This document shows, one piece after another, positions 37,635 to 47,267 of a stretch of DNA of 64,000 nucleotides. Position 1 is the stretch's first letter, and each line of letters opens with the position of its first letter. Source of the DNA: Synechococcus sp. WH 8020 (GTDB lineage Bacteria; Cyanobacteriota; Cyanobacteriia; PCC-6307; Cyanobiaceae). The stretch spans positions 2,486,890 through 2,550,889 of the forward strand of contig NZ_CP011941.1 in assembly GCF_001040845.1 (NCBI RefSeq), given 5' to 3'. The notes beneath the pieces were generated by a model. That model was not told the origin of the DNA. It saw only the letters and a list, made by a program, of their open reading frames with translations, and searched no databases. The translations under genes were made by a program, and so were the position numbers.

Positions 37635-40600
37635 ATGACCCAACTCACCAGTTCCGATTGGCCCTATTGCGACAGCAGTGCACCTGCTGCGGTTGCCGGG
37701 GAGAAGGACGCATGTGGTGTGGGTTTTCTGGCACAGCTTCAGGGTGAGCGCAGTCATTGGGTGCTTCAGCAGGCCCTTCGTGGTTTGGGTTGCATGGAGC
37801 ACAGGGGTGGCTGTGGTGGCGATGGTGATTCCGGAGATGGGGCAGGAATCCTGTGCGAAATCCCTTGGGACTACTTGAGAGCGATTTGGCCAGAGGCCAC
37901 GAATGCCAACGGTTTGGGCATGATGTTTCTGCCTAAAGATCCCAGTCGCCGCGCTGAAGCTCAGCAATTCTGCGATCAAGAGGCGCAGGCCCTTGGCCTG
38001 ACCTCCGTTGGATGGCGTGAGGTTCCGATCGATTCATCGGTGCTTGGTCCGCTTGCGCGTGAGACCGCACCCGTGATTCAACAGTGGTTAGTTCATGGGG
38101 CTGTTGATACGGATGCCCTGGAATCCTTGCTGTTGCGCCTGCGCCGTCGTGTTGGGGCCGGGGTTCGCCAGGAATTTGGAGCCGAGGGTGCTCGAGACTT
38201 TTACGTCGCGTCTCTGAGTGGTCGAACCGTTGTCTACAAGGGGATGGTGCGTTCCGAGGTTCTCGCCCAGTACTACGCCGATCTGCGTGACCCTCGCTTT
38301 GCTGTCAGTTTTGCGGTGTACCACCGCCGTTTCAGCACCAATACGCTTCCCCGCTGGCCGTTGGCGCAGCCCATGCGCCTCTTGGGCCACAACGGTGAAA
38401 TCAATACGTTGTTGGGCAATCTCAACTGGGCTAAGGCATCAGAAGCTGGCCTGGAAGGCGTATGGGGTGAGGCTGCCAACGACTTGATACCGGTTGTGAA
38501 CCCTGATTTCAGCGACTCAGCCAATCTCGATGCCACGCTTGAGCTGATGGTGAGGAGTGGACGCTCTATTACCGACAGTTTGATCACGTTGGTGCCGGAA
38601 GCCTTCCGAAATCAGCCTGACCTTGAAAGCCGTCCTGACGTCACGGCGATGTACGAATTCAATGCCGGGATTCAGGAGCCATGGGATGGCCCAGCGTTGT
38701 TGGTGTTTGCCGATGGGAAGCGTGTGGGTGCGACCTTGGATCGCAACGGGCTAAGGCCTGCGCGTTGGTGCACAACGGCTGATGGGTTCGTGATCATGGG
38801 ATCTGAAACCGGTGTGGTGGATCTCAGCGGAAAGACTGTTGTTGAAAAAGGGCGCTTGGGTCCAGGTCAGATGGTGGCCGTTGATCTTGAGCGCGGAGAG
38901 CTCTTGACCAATTGGGCGGTGAAGGAAGACGCGGCTCAACGTTTTCCCTATGGCGATTGGTTGACGCAGCATCGCCGCTCCGTTTCGGCACAACCTTGGA
39001 GGCAGGATTGTCAAATCAGTGAGCTTGATTTGCTGCGCTTGCAGACAGCGATGGGCTTCACCGCAGAAGACCTTGATCTTGTGATTGAGGACATGGCAGG
39101 TCTTGGCAAGGAGCCCACTTACTGCATGGGAGATGACATCCCATTGGCGGTGCTCTCTGACAAGCCCCATCTTCTGTATGACTATTTCAAGCAGCGCTTC
39201 GCTCAAGTCACCAATCCACCGATTGATCCTCTGCGAGAGAAATTGGTGATGAGTTTGGAGATGCACTTGGGGCGGAGGCGGCCAGCTGTGAAGCCTCAGG
39301 CAGAGGCCGCGGCGTTGATTCACCTCGACACGCCAGTGCTGAATGAGGCGGAGCTGATCGCTCTATCTGACCAAGGGCTAGTGGTGCGATCCCTCTCCAC
39401 CCAGGTTGCAGTCGAGGCCTGCGCTAGTGGACTGCAGTCAGCAGTCGATGCACTGTGCTTGAAGGCGGAGGAGGAGGTCCGAAACGGCGCTGAGGTTTTG
39501 GTGCTGTCAGACCGTGTGAATGCTGAGGAACAGCCTGCGGAGCTGATGGCCACCACTGTGGCGATGCCGGCTCTGTTGGCGGTGGGAGCGGTGCACCACC
39601 ACCTTTTGCGTCAGAAATTGAGACTTCACTGTTCGCTGGTTTCGGAGACCGCTCAGTGTTGGAGTACCCATCACATGGCTTGCCTGATCGGTTATGGCGC
39701 TAGCGCAGTTTGTCCATGGCTCACCTGGGAGACCACACGCCATTGGCTCGCTCACCCCAAAACGCAGAAGCGGATCGAACAAGGCAAGTTGCAAGCTTTG
39801 GATCCCGACAAGGCCCAGGCGAATGTGCGCTTGTCGCTTGAGAACGGTCTTCGAAAGATTCTCTCCAAAATAGGTATCTCGCTCCTGGCGAGCTATCACG
39901 GTGCTCAAATTTTTGAGGCCATCGGTCTTGGGGCCGATGTGATTCAAAAGGCTTTTGCCGGCACGACCAGTCGAGTTGCTGGGATGACGCTTCCAGAGCT
40001 TGCGAATGAAACGCTCTCATTGCACGCCAAGGCTTTCCCTGAGCTGAATCGCAGCAAGCTTGAGTTCATGGGTTTTGTGCAATACCGCACGGGCGGTGAG
40101 TACCACCTCAATAGCCCTGAGATGTCGAAGGCTCTTCACAGTGCAGTGAAAGCTGGCCCTGGATACGACCATTTCGCCACCTACAAAACCCTGTTGGAAA
40201 ACAGGCCGGTCACAGCTCTTCGCGATTTGCTTGAGTTCAAGCTGGCGGCGATGCCTTTGCCGCTGGATCAAGTGGAGAGTGCAGAAAGCCTCTGTAGCCG
40301 CTTTTGTACTGGAGGAATGAGTCTGGGAGCTCTCTCAAGAGAAGCCCATGAGGTGTTGGCCGTTGCCATGAACCGTATTGGCGGAAAGAGCAATAGCGGT
40401 GAGGGTGGTGAGGACCCGATTCGTTTTCAGGTTCTCAATGATGTGGATGGAGACGGTCGATCATCGTCTTTCCCCAGCATCGGTGGGCTCAGAAATGGTG
40501 ACACAGCCTGCTCAGCGATCAAGCAGATTGCTTCCGGCCGGTTTGGCGTGACAGCGGAATACTTACGCAGCGGCAAGCAACTTGAAATCAAGGTGGCTCA

Positions 40601-42233
40601 GGGGGCTAAGCCTGGTGAGGGCGGCCAACTGCCTGGGCCAAAGGTGGATGAGTACATCGCTGGGCTGCGCAATAGCAAGGCCGGAGTGGCGCTGATTTCT
40701 CCTCCGCCCCACCACGACATCTATTCCATCGAGGATCTTGCTCAGCTCATCCATGATTTACACCAGGTGCATCCCAAAGCTCCTGTCAGTGTGAAGTTGG
40801 TGGCTGAGATTGGGATCGGCACGATTGCGGCAGGTGTCGCGAAAGCCAATGCCGATGTGATCCAGATTTCTGGTCACGATGGCGGCACGGGTGCATCGCC
40901 GCTGAGCTCGATCAAGCACGCTGGCAGTCCCTGGGAGCTGGGCCTAACCGAAGTGCATCGGTCTTTGTTGGAGAACGGATTGCGTGATCGTGTCTTACTC
41001 CGAGCCGACGGTGGACTCAAAACGGGCTGGGATGTTGTTGTCGCTGCCCTGCTCGGAGCAGAGGAGTATGGCTTTGGATCTGTGGCCATGATTGCTGAGG
41101 GCTGCATTATGGCTCGCGTTTGTCATACGAATAACTGCCCCGTAGGCGTGGCCACTCAGAAAGAAGCTCTACGCAAACGCTTCACCGGTGTGCCCGAACA
41201 CGTGGTGAATTTCTTCTGGTACGTGGCGGAAGAGGTGCGTCAATTGATGAGTGTTTTGGGAGTGGCTCGTCTTGAAGATCTGATAGGCCGCAGCGATCTT
41301 CTCCAGCCTCGTTCCGTTGAACTTGAGAAGACCAAATGCGTGGATCTCTCCAGCTTGTTGGCTCCAGTGGGAGACGCCAACGACCGCTCCTGGCTCAACC
41401 ACAGCCCTAGCGCGCATGGAAATGGTCCGATTCTTGAAGACCATCTTCTGGCGGATGCCGACTTCATGGATGCTGTCGAGAACCATGGCTCTCTCAGCCG
41501 CGAGATCGAGATCATTAACACCGATCGCAGCGTCGGAGCTCGGTTATCGGGAGACATCGCCCAACGCCATGGAAATCGTGGCTTTAAGGGCCAGTTGAAT
41601 CTGAACTTTCGCGGAGCTGCTGGCCAAAGCTTTGCGGCATTCCTCGTGCAAGGTATGACCATGCGCTTGGAGGGTGAAGCCAACGACTACGTCGGGAAGG
41701 GCATGAACAGTGGTCGGATCAGTCTTGTTCCTGGTGATGGTGTCGCCAATCCTGGCGATCAGGTGATTCTTGGCAACACCTGTCTTTATGGAGCCACCGG
41801 TGGTGAACTTTTTGCCCATGGCCGGGCGGGAGAACGCTTTGGCGTTCGCAACAGCGGTGCGAATGCGGTGGTGGAAGGCGCAGGTGACCACTGTTGCGAG
41901 TACATGACCGGAGGCGTGATTGTGGTGCTAGGAGGCACCGGTCGCAATGTGGGTGCCGGTATGACCGGGGGTGTGGCGTTCCTGTTGGATGAAGCGGGCG
42001 GTGTCCAGGCCCGCGTGAATCCTGAAATCGTTGAGGTGGTCAGCATCACCACCCCAGAACAAGAGTCCTTGCTGAAATCACTCCTTGAGGCTCATGTGAA
42101 CACCACATCCAGCGAGAAGGCCAAGGCGTTGCTTTCGGATTGGGCCAACGCCAAGTCGGCGTTCAAGTTGTTGGTGCCCCCAAGTGAGCGTGCGGCGATG
42201 GGGCTTGAGGCGCGTGAGGTGGTTGCCGCCTGA
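37635..42233 (+). CDS. gltB: Ferredoxin-dependent glutamate synthase
   Basis: A 1532-residue Fd-GOGAT, which with glutamine synthetase assimilates ammonium using reduced ferredoxin. After a short propeptide the mature N-terminus is the catalytic Cys of ACGVGFLAQL. The amidotransferase domain is followed by the central domain, the FMN synthase domain (GGKSNSGEGGEDP, SGHDGGTGASP), the 3Fe-4S cysteines in CIMARVCHTNNCPVG, and the C-terminal beta-helix. ATG at 37635 is the correct start; frame extension to 37470 overlaps the opposite gene and is not homologous. No NADPH subunit gene is adjacent. Confidence 0.98.
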   Translation: MTQLTSSDWPYCDSSAPAAVAGEKDACGVGFLAQLQGERSHWVLQQALRGLGCMEHRGGCGGDGDSGDGAGILCEIPWDYLRAIWPEATNANGLGMMFLPKDPSRRAEAQQFCDQEAQALGLTSVGWREVPIDSSVLGPLARETAPVIQQWLVHGAVDTDALESLLLRLRRRVGAGVRQEFGAEGARDFYVASLSGRTVVYKGMVRSEVLAQYYADLRDPRFAVSFAVYHRRFSTNTLPRWPLAQPMRLLGHNGEINTLLGNLNWAKASEAGLEGVWGEAANDLIPVVNPDFSDSANLDATLELMVRSGRSITDSLITLVPEAFRNQPDLESRPDVTAMYEFNAGIQEPWDGPALLVFADGKRVGATLDRNGLRPARWCTTADGFVIMGSETGVVDLSGKTVVEKGRLGPGQMVAVDLERGELLTNWAVKEDAAQRFPYGDWLTQHRRSVSAQPWRQDCQISELDLLRLQTAMGFTAEDLDLVIEDMAGLGKEPTYCMGDDIPLAVLSDKPHLLYDYFKQRFAQVTNPPIDPLREKLVMSLEMHLGRRRPAVKPQAEAAALIHLDTPVLNEAELIALSDQGLVVRSLSTQVAVEACASGLQSAVDALCLKAEEEVRNGAEVLVLSDRVNAEEQPAELMATTVAMPALLAVGAVHHHLLRQKLRLHCSLVSETAQCWSTHHMACLIGYGASAVCPWLTWETTRHWLAHPKTQKRIEQGKLQALDPDKAQANVRLSLENGLRKILSKIGISLLASYHGAQIFEAIGLGADVIQKAFAGTTSRVAGMTLPELANETLSLHAKAFPELNRSKLEFMGFVQYRTGGEYHLNSPEMSKALHSAVKAGPGYDHFATYKTLLENRPVTALRDLLEFKLAAMPLPLDQVESAESLCSRFCTGGMSLGALSREAHEVLAVAMNRIGGKSNSGEGGEDPIRFQVLNDVDGDGRSSSFPSIGGLRNGDTACSAIKQIASGRFGVTAEYLRSGKQLEIKVAQGAKPGEGGQLPGPKVDEYIAGLRNSKAGVALISPPPHHDIYSIEDLAQLIHDLHQVHPKAPVSVKLVAEIGIGTIAAGVAKANADVIQISGHDGGTGASPLSSIKHAGSPWELGLTEVHRSLLENGLRDRVLLRADGGLKTGWDVVVAALLGAEEYGFGSVAMIAEGCIMARVCHTNNCPVGVATQKEALRKRFTGVPEHVVNFFWYVAEEVRQLMSVLGVARLEDLIGRSDLLQPRSVELEKTKCVDLSSLLAPVGDANDRSWLNHSPSAHGNGPILEDHLLADADFMDAVENHGSLSREIEIINTDRSVGARLSGDIAQRHGNRGFKGQLNLNFRGAAGQSFAAFLVQGMTMRLEGEANDYVGKGMNSGRISLVPGDGVANPGDQVILGNTCLYGATGGELFAHGRAGERFGVRNSGANAVVEGAGDHCCEYMTGGVIVVLGGTGRNVGAGMTGGVAFLLDEAGGVQARVNPEIVEVVSITTPEQESLLKSLLEAHVNTTSSEKAKALLSDWANAKSAFKLLVPPSERAAMGLEAREVVAA

Positions 42234-42249
42234 TCCCTTTGCAATCCGT

Positions 42250-42558
42250 ATGCCCTGGTTTATCAAGCAAGAAACGTTTACTGCAGCGATGACATCGTTG
42301 TCAGCGGAGCAGCGTCGCGTGCATTGCGATGACCATCGCCGTTGGGTTCAAGCTCAGCGTCGCGCAGGGTTTGCCATGGCTAGTGGTTTTCTTGTGGATG
42401 ATCAACACAAGCCCGGTGGAGGAGGTGTCTTGGTCTTCAGCGCCGAAAGCTATGAGGCAGCAAAAGCGTTCATCGCTGCAGATCCAATGATTGCTAGGAA
42501 CCTCGTGGACTGGACGCTGCATGAATGGAAGCCGGTGGAGGGAAGTCTTCAGGCTTAG
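42250..42558 (+). CDS. YCII-related (YciI-like) domain protein
   Basis: A 102-residue small protein of the YciI/YCII fold (MPWFIKQETF at the start; VHCDDHRRWVQAQRRAG and FLVDDQ; DPMIARNLVDWTLHEWKP at the end). Family members are ferredoxin-like dimers with a His/Asp pair; activity is mostly unknown. It starts 16 bases after gltB and may be transcribed with it. ATG at 42250 is preferred because the longer frame overlaps gltB. Confidence 0.8.
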   Translation: MPWFIKQETFTAAMTSLSAEQRRVHCDDHRRWVQAQRRAGFAMASGFLVDDQHKPGGGGVLVFSAESYEAAKAFIAADPMIARNLVDWTLHEWKPVEGSLQA

Positions 42559-42603
42559 TTCAGGCCTGGTGACTGCTCCTCTAGGGGTTGAGCTGGAGTG
42601 TGT

Positions 42604-43482
42604 TCAGCGAGGATGAATGGTCATGAGTTTCTGCACGTCCCCTGCGTGGTAACTGCTGCGCGTGAGCGGAGAGCTGACCACCTGTAAAAATCCAAGTTCT
42701 TGTTCGCCCTTGAGGCGGTAGCCCTCGAACTGCTCCGGAGTGACGAACCGGTCCACGCGCAGGTGTTTGGGGCCTGGCGATAGATATTGGCCAATGGTGA
42801 CGATGTCAACTCGGTGTGCTCTGAGATCGCTAAGCACCTCGATCACTTCCGAGTCGCTTTCGCCGAGGCCCACCATCAATCCCGACTTGCTGTAAGACCT
42901 TGGCCAGCCATCGCGAACCCGTTTGAGAAGTTCAAGGGAGCGCTCGTAAACCCCCTGCGGACGCGCTTGGCGATACAGCCGCGGCACCGTTTCAATGTTG
43001 TGATTAAGCACATGGGGTGATGCCTCCATCACCGTGGCTAGCGCATCCCAATTGCCGCAGAAATCGGGAATGAGAAGCTCAATCGTGGTGAGCGGCGAGT
43101 GTTGCTTCACCTGCTCGATGCAGGCCACGAACTGAGACGCACCTCCGTCATCGAGGTCGTCGCGGTTCACTGATGTAATCACAACGTGTTTGAGCCCAAG
43201 CCGGGATACCGCCTCCCCGAGCCGTTGGGGTTCGGTTGGATCGAGGGTGCGGACGCTCTTGTCGAAGTCGATGTCGCAGTAGGGACAGGCGCGGGTGCAT
43301 CCGGGCCCCATGATCAGGAACGTCGCGGTCCCCCCGGCAAAGCATTCGCCGATGTTCGGGCAGCTTGCCTCCTGGCAAACGGTGTTCAGCTTGAGGTCCA
43401 GCAGCAGGTCGGCCACCTCACCAATGCGCTCGCGCTGGGGGGCTTTGACGCGCAACCAGTCAGGTTTCTGAATGGACGTCAT
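42604..43482 (-). CDS. lipA: Lipoyl synthase
   Basis: A 292-residue radical SAM enzyme inserting two sulfurs into octanoyl groups to make lipoate. Two cluster motifs are seen: [12 protein letters not shown] (Cys36, 41, 47) for the auxiliary cluster and CTRACPYC (Cys62, 66, 69) for the radical SAM cluster. [11 protein letters not shown] near the C-terminus carries the conserved Ser. It converges with the YCII gene and lies beside tRNA-Pro. Confidence 0.97.
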   Translation of the reverse strand: MTSIQKPDWLRVKAPQRERIGEVADLLLDLKLNTVCQEASCPNIGECFAGGTATFLIMGPGCTRACPYCDIDFDKSVRTLDPTEPQRLGEAVSRLGLKHVVITSVNRDDLDDGGASQFVACIEQVKQHSPLTTIELLIPDFCGNWDALATVMEASPHVLNHNIETVPRLYRQARPQGVYERSLELLKRVRDGWPRSYSKSGLMVGLGESDSEVIEVLSDLRAHRVDIVTIGQYLSPGPKHLRVDRFVTPEQFEGYRLKGEQELGFLQVVSSPLTRSSYHAGDVQKLMTIHPR

Positions 43483-43500
43483 CTCTTAAAGTCGCCTCAA

Positions 43501-43574
43501 CGGGATGTAGCGCAGCTTGGTAGCGCACTTCGTTCGGGACGAAGGGGCCGCAGGTTCGAATCCTGTCATCCCGA
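43501..43574 (+). tRNA. tRNA-Pro (anticodon CGG)
   Basis: A full cloverleaf: acceptor CGGGATG/CATCCCG, D-arm GCGC-AGCTTGGTA-GCGC, anticodon stem CTTCG/CGAAG with loop TTCGGGA (anticodon CGG), and T-arm GCAGG-TTCGAAT-CCTGT. Discriminator is A; the CCA tail is not encoded. It lies 18 bases from lipA and 16 from cobJ. Confidence 0.97.
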
Positions 43575-43589
43575 CTCTATGAGTTTCGC

Positions 43590-45470
43590 TCAACTGAGTT
43601 CTGCGCCTGGATAGCCGCGCGGAGTCACCATTCGGCCCCCTTCCAGTCTGCTGCTGCTGTTGCCGATGACCAGTACGGTCAGCATGTCAATGCTTTCTAC
43701 CGGCAAGCTGTCGAGCCGGCAGAACGACACGTGTTCCTCTTGTCGACCTAATTGCCTTGCTATCACCACAGGTGTGGAGGCAGGGCGTTCCGCTAGAAGG
43801 ATGGTCTTGGCATGTTGCAGCTGCCAATCACGTCCTTTAGATCGGGGGTTGTAGAGCGCAACGACGAAATCACCCTTGGCAGCTCCTTTGAGTCGTCGTT
43901 CAATCACCTCCCATGGGGTGAGTCGATCGCTCAAACTCACGGTGCAGAAGTCATGCATGAGTGGTGCACCGGCTTTTGCTGCTGCAAGCTGCAGAGCAGA
44001 GATTCCAGGATGCACGGCAAAGCGAGGTCGGTCGTCTTCTGGTAGGTCCAACCAGAGCTCAAGTGCGAGTCCTGCCATTCCATAAATCCCGCTGTCTCCA
44101 GAGGACACCAACGCCACGCGAACACCTTGTCGAGCAAGACTCAGAGCTTGCTGGCAGCGGTCCCTTTCCATAGTGAGTTGCCCATCCAGCCGGATTTGAT
44201 CCGGACGGCGCAGCGGTTCCAGTAAGTCGAGGTAGAGCCCGTATCCCACCCAGGCAGGACAGCGCTCTAGGGCACTGCGGGCTTCAGGAGTGAGGAGGGC
44301 TAGATCCCCTGGACCACTGCCGATGAGATGGAGTTCTCCCTGTTGAGGTGAATAAGCCTCGATGCTCTCGGCAATCGCCACGGTGACGGCGCCGCGTTCA
44401 TCGTCGTTTGCGTGGGTGATCCGCTTGTGCAGCTTGAGTTGTCCGTTGTCTCCGGCACTCAGTAATGCAGCGGCTTCTGCAACTGATCCGGTTCCCATTT
44501 CTGCAGCAACCACCTCGGATGGGGTTGGCACTGGCACAGCGGTCAGGGCTGTTGCCGTATGCAACCTGAAGGGCCAATGATGAAGCTGTGCAAGCTCTTG
44601 GAGTGCCCGTTCATCGCCTTTGCGGTCAATGCTGCTGATCCCTGCAACCGCGGCCTCGGCTAAGCCCGCCTCTGCGAGGGCGCTATGCACAGCGCGCTGG
44701 ACAAGGTTCAAGCTTGTGTCGCGTTCGCAGCCAATGCCCAGCCAAAGCAGTGCTGGATGCCATGTGCAGGCCCCTTCATTGGCAATGGATGTGCTGATCT
44801 CCAGAGTTGGGATTGCACGGTCTGCCTCGGCATCCAGGCCTAGAAGCTTGCTGGCTCGAGCCGCCGAACTGCTTTGCCACAGCTTGCTCCCCATCGTTTG
44901 GATGAGACGGGTCGCTTCTCCCCGCGCCTGGGCCTTCATCAGTTGGGTCCAGTTGGCGCTTGCTCCACCGCGTTTCCATCCCCAAGCATGTCCGAACGTA
45001 TCGGTTGCAAGCCGGCCCGAAACAGCACTGTCTCCGCTCAGAACCGCTTCTCCTCCAAGCGCGGCGGCGACCTCCCGGCTCCATTGTTCGGCACCAGCTT
45101 GGTGACCTCCGAGCAATGGGATCACTCTTTGCCCTTCTGCATCGAGCACCAGGACTGCAGGGTCACTTCCTTTCTCGGTCAAGAGTGGAGCAATTAAACG
45201 GGTGACGGCACCCGTAGCTCCGATCACCATCAGGACTCCCCCCTCTTGCCAGTGCTGTTGGATCAATAGAGAAGCTGAGTTCACCAAACACGTTCCGTCT
45301 CGGTCCGCAATGGCGGCGGCAGCTCCGGGCGTGAGCGCCAGTTGATCAGTCAGGCCAGATTGCTGAAGTCTTTGCAGCAAAGGCCAGGCCTTTGAGGACA
45401 GCCCTAGGGCCAATCGCCGGGCAGCAGGTGGAGGAGAGGAGTGGTTCAGGGCAGAAGTTTCGGAGGTCAA
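43590..45470 (-). CDS. cobJ: CbiG-CobJ fusion: cobalt-precorrin-5A hydrolase-like plus precorrin-3B C17-methyltransferase
   Basis: A 626-residue fusion of two cobalamin-ring enzymes. Residues ~15-340 match CbiG (VIGATGAVTRLIAPLL, VIPLLGGHQAGAEQW, then a C-terminal CbiG part with WLGIGCERDTSL and AGISSIDRKGDE). From ~380 is CobJ/CbiH: LHLIGSGPGDLALLTPEA, VALVSSGDSGIYGMAGLALEL and YNPRSKGRDWQL. It makes pseudocobalamin-type ring intermediates. Its ATG overlaps the stop of the upstream unknown gene (ATGA). Such fusions are known in picocyanobacteria. Confidence 0.92.
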   Translation of the reverse strand: MTSETSALNHSSPPPAARRLALGLSSKAWPLLQRLQQSGLTDQLALTPGAAAAIADRDGTCLVNSASLLIQQHWQEGGVLMVIGATGAVTRLIAPLLTEKGSDPAVLVLDAEGQRVIPLLGGHQAGAEQWSREVAAALGGEAVLSGDSAVSGRLATDTFGHAWGWKRGGASANWTQLMKAQARGEATRLIQTMGSKLWQSSSAARASKLLGLDAEADRAIPTLEISTSIANEGACTWHPALLWLGIGCERDTSLNLVQRAVHSALAEAGLAEAAVAGISSIDRKGDERALQELAQLHHWPFRLHTATALTAVPVPTPSEVVAAEMGTGSVAEAAALLSAGDNGQLKLHKRITHANDDERGAVTVAIAESIEAYSPQQGELHLIGSGPGDLALLTPEARSALERCPAWVGYGLYLDLLEPLRRPDQIRLDGQLTMERDRCQQALSLARQGVRVALVSSGDSGIYGMAGLALELWLDLPEDDRPRFAVHPGISALQLAAAKAGAPLMHDFCTVSLSDRLTPWEVIERRLKGAAKGDFVVALYNPRSKGRDWQLQHAKTILLAERPASTPVVIARQLGRQEEHVSFCRLDSLPVESIDMLTVLVIGNSSSRLEGGRMVTPRGYPGAELS

Positions 45471-46861
45471 CGCAGGGTGCCATCGGGGTTCAATAGCTCA
45501 CGGGCTGATCCTCCCAGGGTGCTGGTTGGAGACATTCGTTCCGGTTCCTTGCTGATGATCGGCGGCCTTGATGGGGATGGGGTTTCAGGGGCGACCGGCT
45601 CGCTGGATTCAGGGGACGGTTCTGCAGGAGTCACTGCTTTTGAAATGGTTCCCTCTGTTGTGTCCACTCCCTTTTCTGGCAATCCTTCTTCTGGCAATGA
45701 CGTCTGTCTCGTTGTGTTTGGCTTCAAAGCCTCGGGCTCAGCGAGGTCTTCTTCCACAGCTGCCCTGTCCAGAGCCTTTTCATCCTTGTCTTTTAAGGGC
45801 TCTTGCTTGAAGGCCTGCGTCTTTGAAGCTGCCTTCTCGGCGTCTTGCGCTTCAAGGATGTCTTCTTTAGGCCCTAACTCTTGAGTTGTGCTCGGGTCTT
45901 CAGGCTTGGTTTCACCCAGCAAACGGGCGAGTTCCGTGTCTTTAAGGCTGGATTGCAGCCAGATCGGTTTTGGGCTCTGCCGCTCAGGGACCTCTCTCAA
46001 TTGGTTGTTGAACACTGGTTCGAGCGATTCACCGATTCCATTCAGCAACTCCATCTGAACGGTGTTGATTCCTTTGTGGTTGTCGATTCCCTGGAGCCAG
46101 AGGGCATCCTGCTGGTCCACCACAAAGCTGTCCTCGTTAACGGTGATGCGTAGGCGCCAGCGAGCATCTCCTGCTCTGAGGTTTTGAAGGGGAGCATTCC
46201 ATACGAGCCAATCGACCAGCAAAGGAGTGTCACCCCCAAGCTCAGCCGGACTTACCACCGCCAGCCAAGGGGCATCGCGTTTTGGCTGCGTGCCGATCAG
46301 GGGCCGCAGCTGATCTAAAGACCAATGCAAGCTGGCTCCAGGGGTTTTGACGGCTTCTCCCCAGGGATAGGCCGCATAGGCCGTGAACCTGTGGCTCCCA
46401 GGACTCAAGGGGGGGAGTTCAAGCGAGACTCGGTTTCCGTTTCGCTCGCTTAGACGGACTGGTGCTTGGTCATCAATTTGAATCGCGACGTGGGCTCCGA
46501 GCCCGAGTTCGCGGTCGTTAGCGAGGGGCCAATCCTCGATTTTTAATTCCAGATTGAGTGGGCCGCCCTTGAGCTGGCTCCCATCCAAGGGACTGATGAG
46601 CGACAGCTGGGGATGATGCTTGGCTAAGGCTTGATGAAGCTGTTGAACCGCACCAGGTGGCTCCACTTCTCGAAGACGGCCTGATGGGTTTTGGGTCGGA
46701 AGATTTTTGCCTTGATTAGGAACGGACCTGGAGTTGGGCTGATTGGCCCAAGGCAGCGACGGAATCGCCAGCACGGGTTGTCCCATGCCAAAGAGGAGGA
46801 TCAGTCCGATGAGAGCTGCGAACCATCGGATGTTTGCGTGTCGCCGGCCCGATTTATCCAT
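45467..46861 (-). CDS. Unknown protein, membrane-anchored or secreted, with two Ig-like units and Pro/Glu-rich tail
   Basis: A 464-residue protein with no family I recognise. Residues ~10-33 are a signal or anchor segment (WFAALIGLILLFGMGQP). Two similar beta-rich units follow: SLISPLDGSQLKGGPLN near 85 and LAVVSPAELGGDTPLLVDW near 205, like Ig-type extracellular repeats. The last ~170 residues are disordered, rich in Pro, Glu, Ser and Thr. ATG at 46861 gives the best signal; 46897 is an upstream alternative. It overlaps cobJ, so it may be translated with it. A periplasmic or cell-envelope role is only a guess. Confidence 0.7.
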   Translation of the reverse strand: MDKSGRRHANIRWFAALIGLILLFGMGQPVLAIPSLPWANQPNSRSVPNQGKNLPTQNPSGRLREVEPPGAVQQLHQALAKHHPQLSLISPLDGSQLKGGPLNLELKIEDWPLANDRELGLGAHVAIQIDDQAPVRLSERNGNRVSLELPPLSPGSHRFTAYAAYPWGEAVKTPGASLHWSLDQLRPLIGTQPKRDAPWLAVVSPAELGGDTPLLVDWLVWNAPLQNLRAGDARWRLRITVNEDSFVVDQQDALWLQGIDNHKGINTVQMELLNGIGESLEPVFNNQLREVPERQSPKPIWLQSSLKDTELARLLGETKPEDPSTTQELGPKEDILEAQDAEKAASKTQAFKQEPLKDKDEKALDRAAVEEDLAEPEALKPNTTRQTSLPEEGLPEKGVDTTEGTISKAVTPAEPSPESSEPVAPETPSPSRPPIISKEPERMSPTSTLGGSARELLNPDGTLR

Positions 46862-47102
46862 AGAGCGGGTAGGGGATTCCACTATTCTGAATGTCACCTC
46901 TTCTTAGGTCCAGAGCTCCGGCTGAGTATTAATTAGAGAAACAAAATAAGCGGTTTGTTGATAGTTTTTTGTCTTGATTGGCAGGCTCTCGCTGACACCA
47001 GCTGCAAACCAGATACCAGTTGCAGACTGGTCCGCCGCCGGATTGAACCTTTGTAACTCGATGAGGCCCTAGGCCCTCTCGCGACTCTATGCTCCAAACA
47101 GC
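46862..47102. other. Upstream intergenic region of psaA, distal part
   Basis: Divergent spacer between the unknown secreted protein gene and the psaA leader. It is AT-rich near 46915-46980, with T-rich tracts such as TTGATAGTTTTTTGTC, and should hold the psaA promoter. I cannot place a confident -35/-10 pair. A minus-strand 247-codon frame that starts inside psaA and ends here is an antisense shadow. Confidence 0.4.
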
Positions 47103-47267
47103 GGTCCCCTCTTTGGGGCCCAATGCTCCAGTGATGGTCAGGTTTTTCCTGGCTTGAACTGGCGCCCGGCTACGGCCTTTATGGCTATGGCCGGGGCCCC
47201 GGTGAACTGTCCCGTTCGCCGGAGGGGTGGCCCTCCACCTCGATCCCGTCCCTCGAGGAACGACTCG
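47103..47267 (+). promoter_or_regulatory. Hairpin-rich 5' leader of psaA-psaB (psaA RNA motif candidate)
   Basis: Six hairpins can be drawn head to tail. (1) GG-CCCC/GGGGCC, 47103-47120. (2) GTCAGG TTTTT CCTGGC, 47137-47153, inside an outer CCAGT/ACTGG. (3) GCCCGGC with GCCGGGGC, 47164-47197. (4) CCGGTGAAC TGTCCC GTTCGCCGG, 47199-47222. (5) GGAGGG GTGG CCCTCC, 47221-47236. (6) CCTCGA TCCCGTCCC TCGAGG, 47238-47258, whose right arm holds the GAGGAA ribosome binding site before the ATG at 47268. A structured psaA leader motif has been described in cyanobacteria; I infer this is a member or relative. Confidence 0.72.

Noticed and set aside
47191-47202. CCGGGGCCCCGG palindrome as a protein-binding site
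   Set aside because: It has no loop or spacer and is better explained as parts of two neighbouring leader hairpins.
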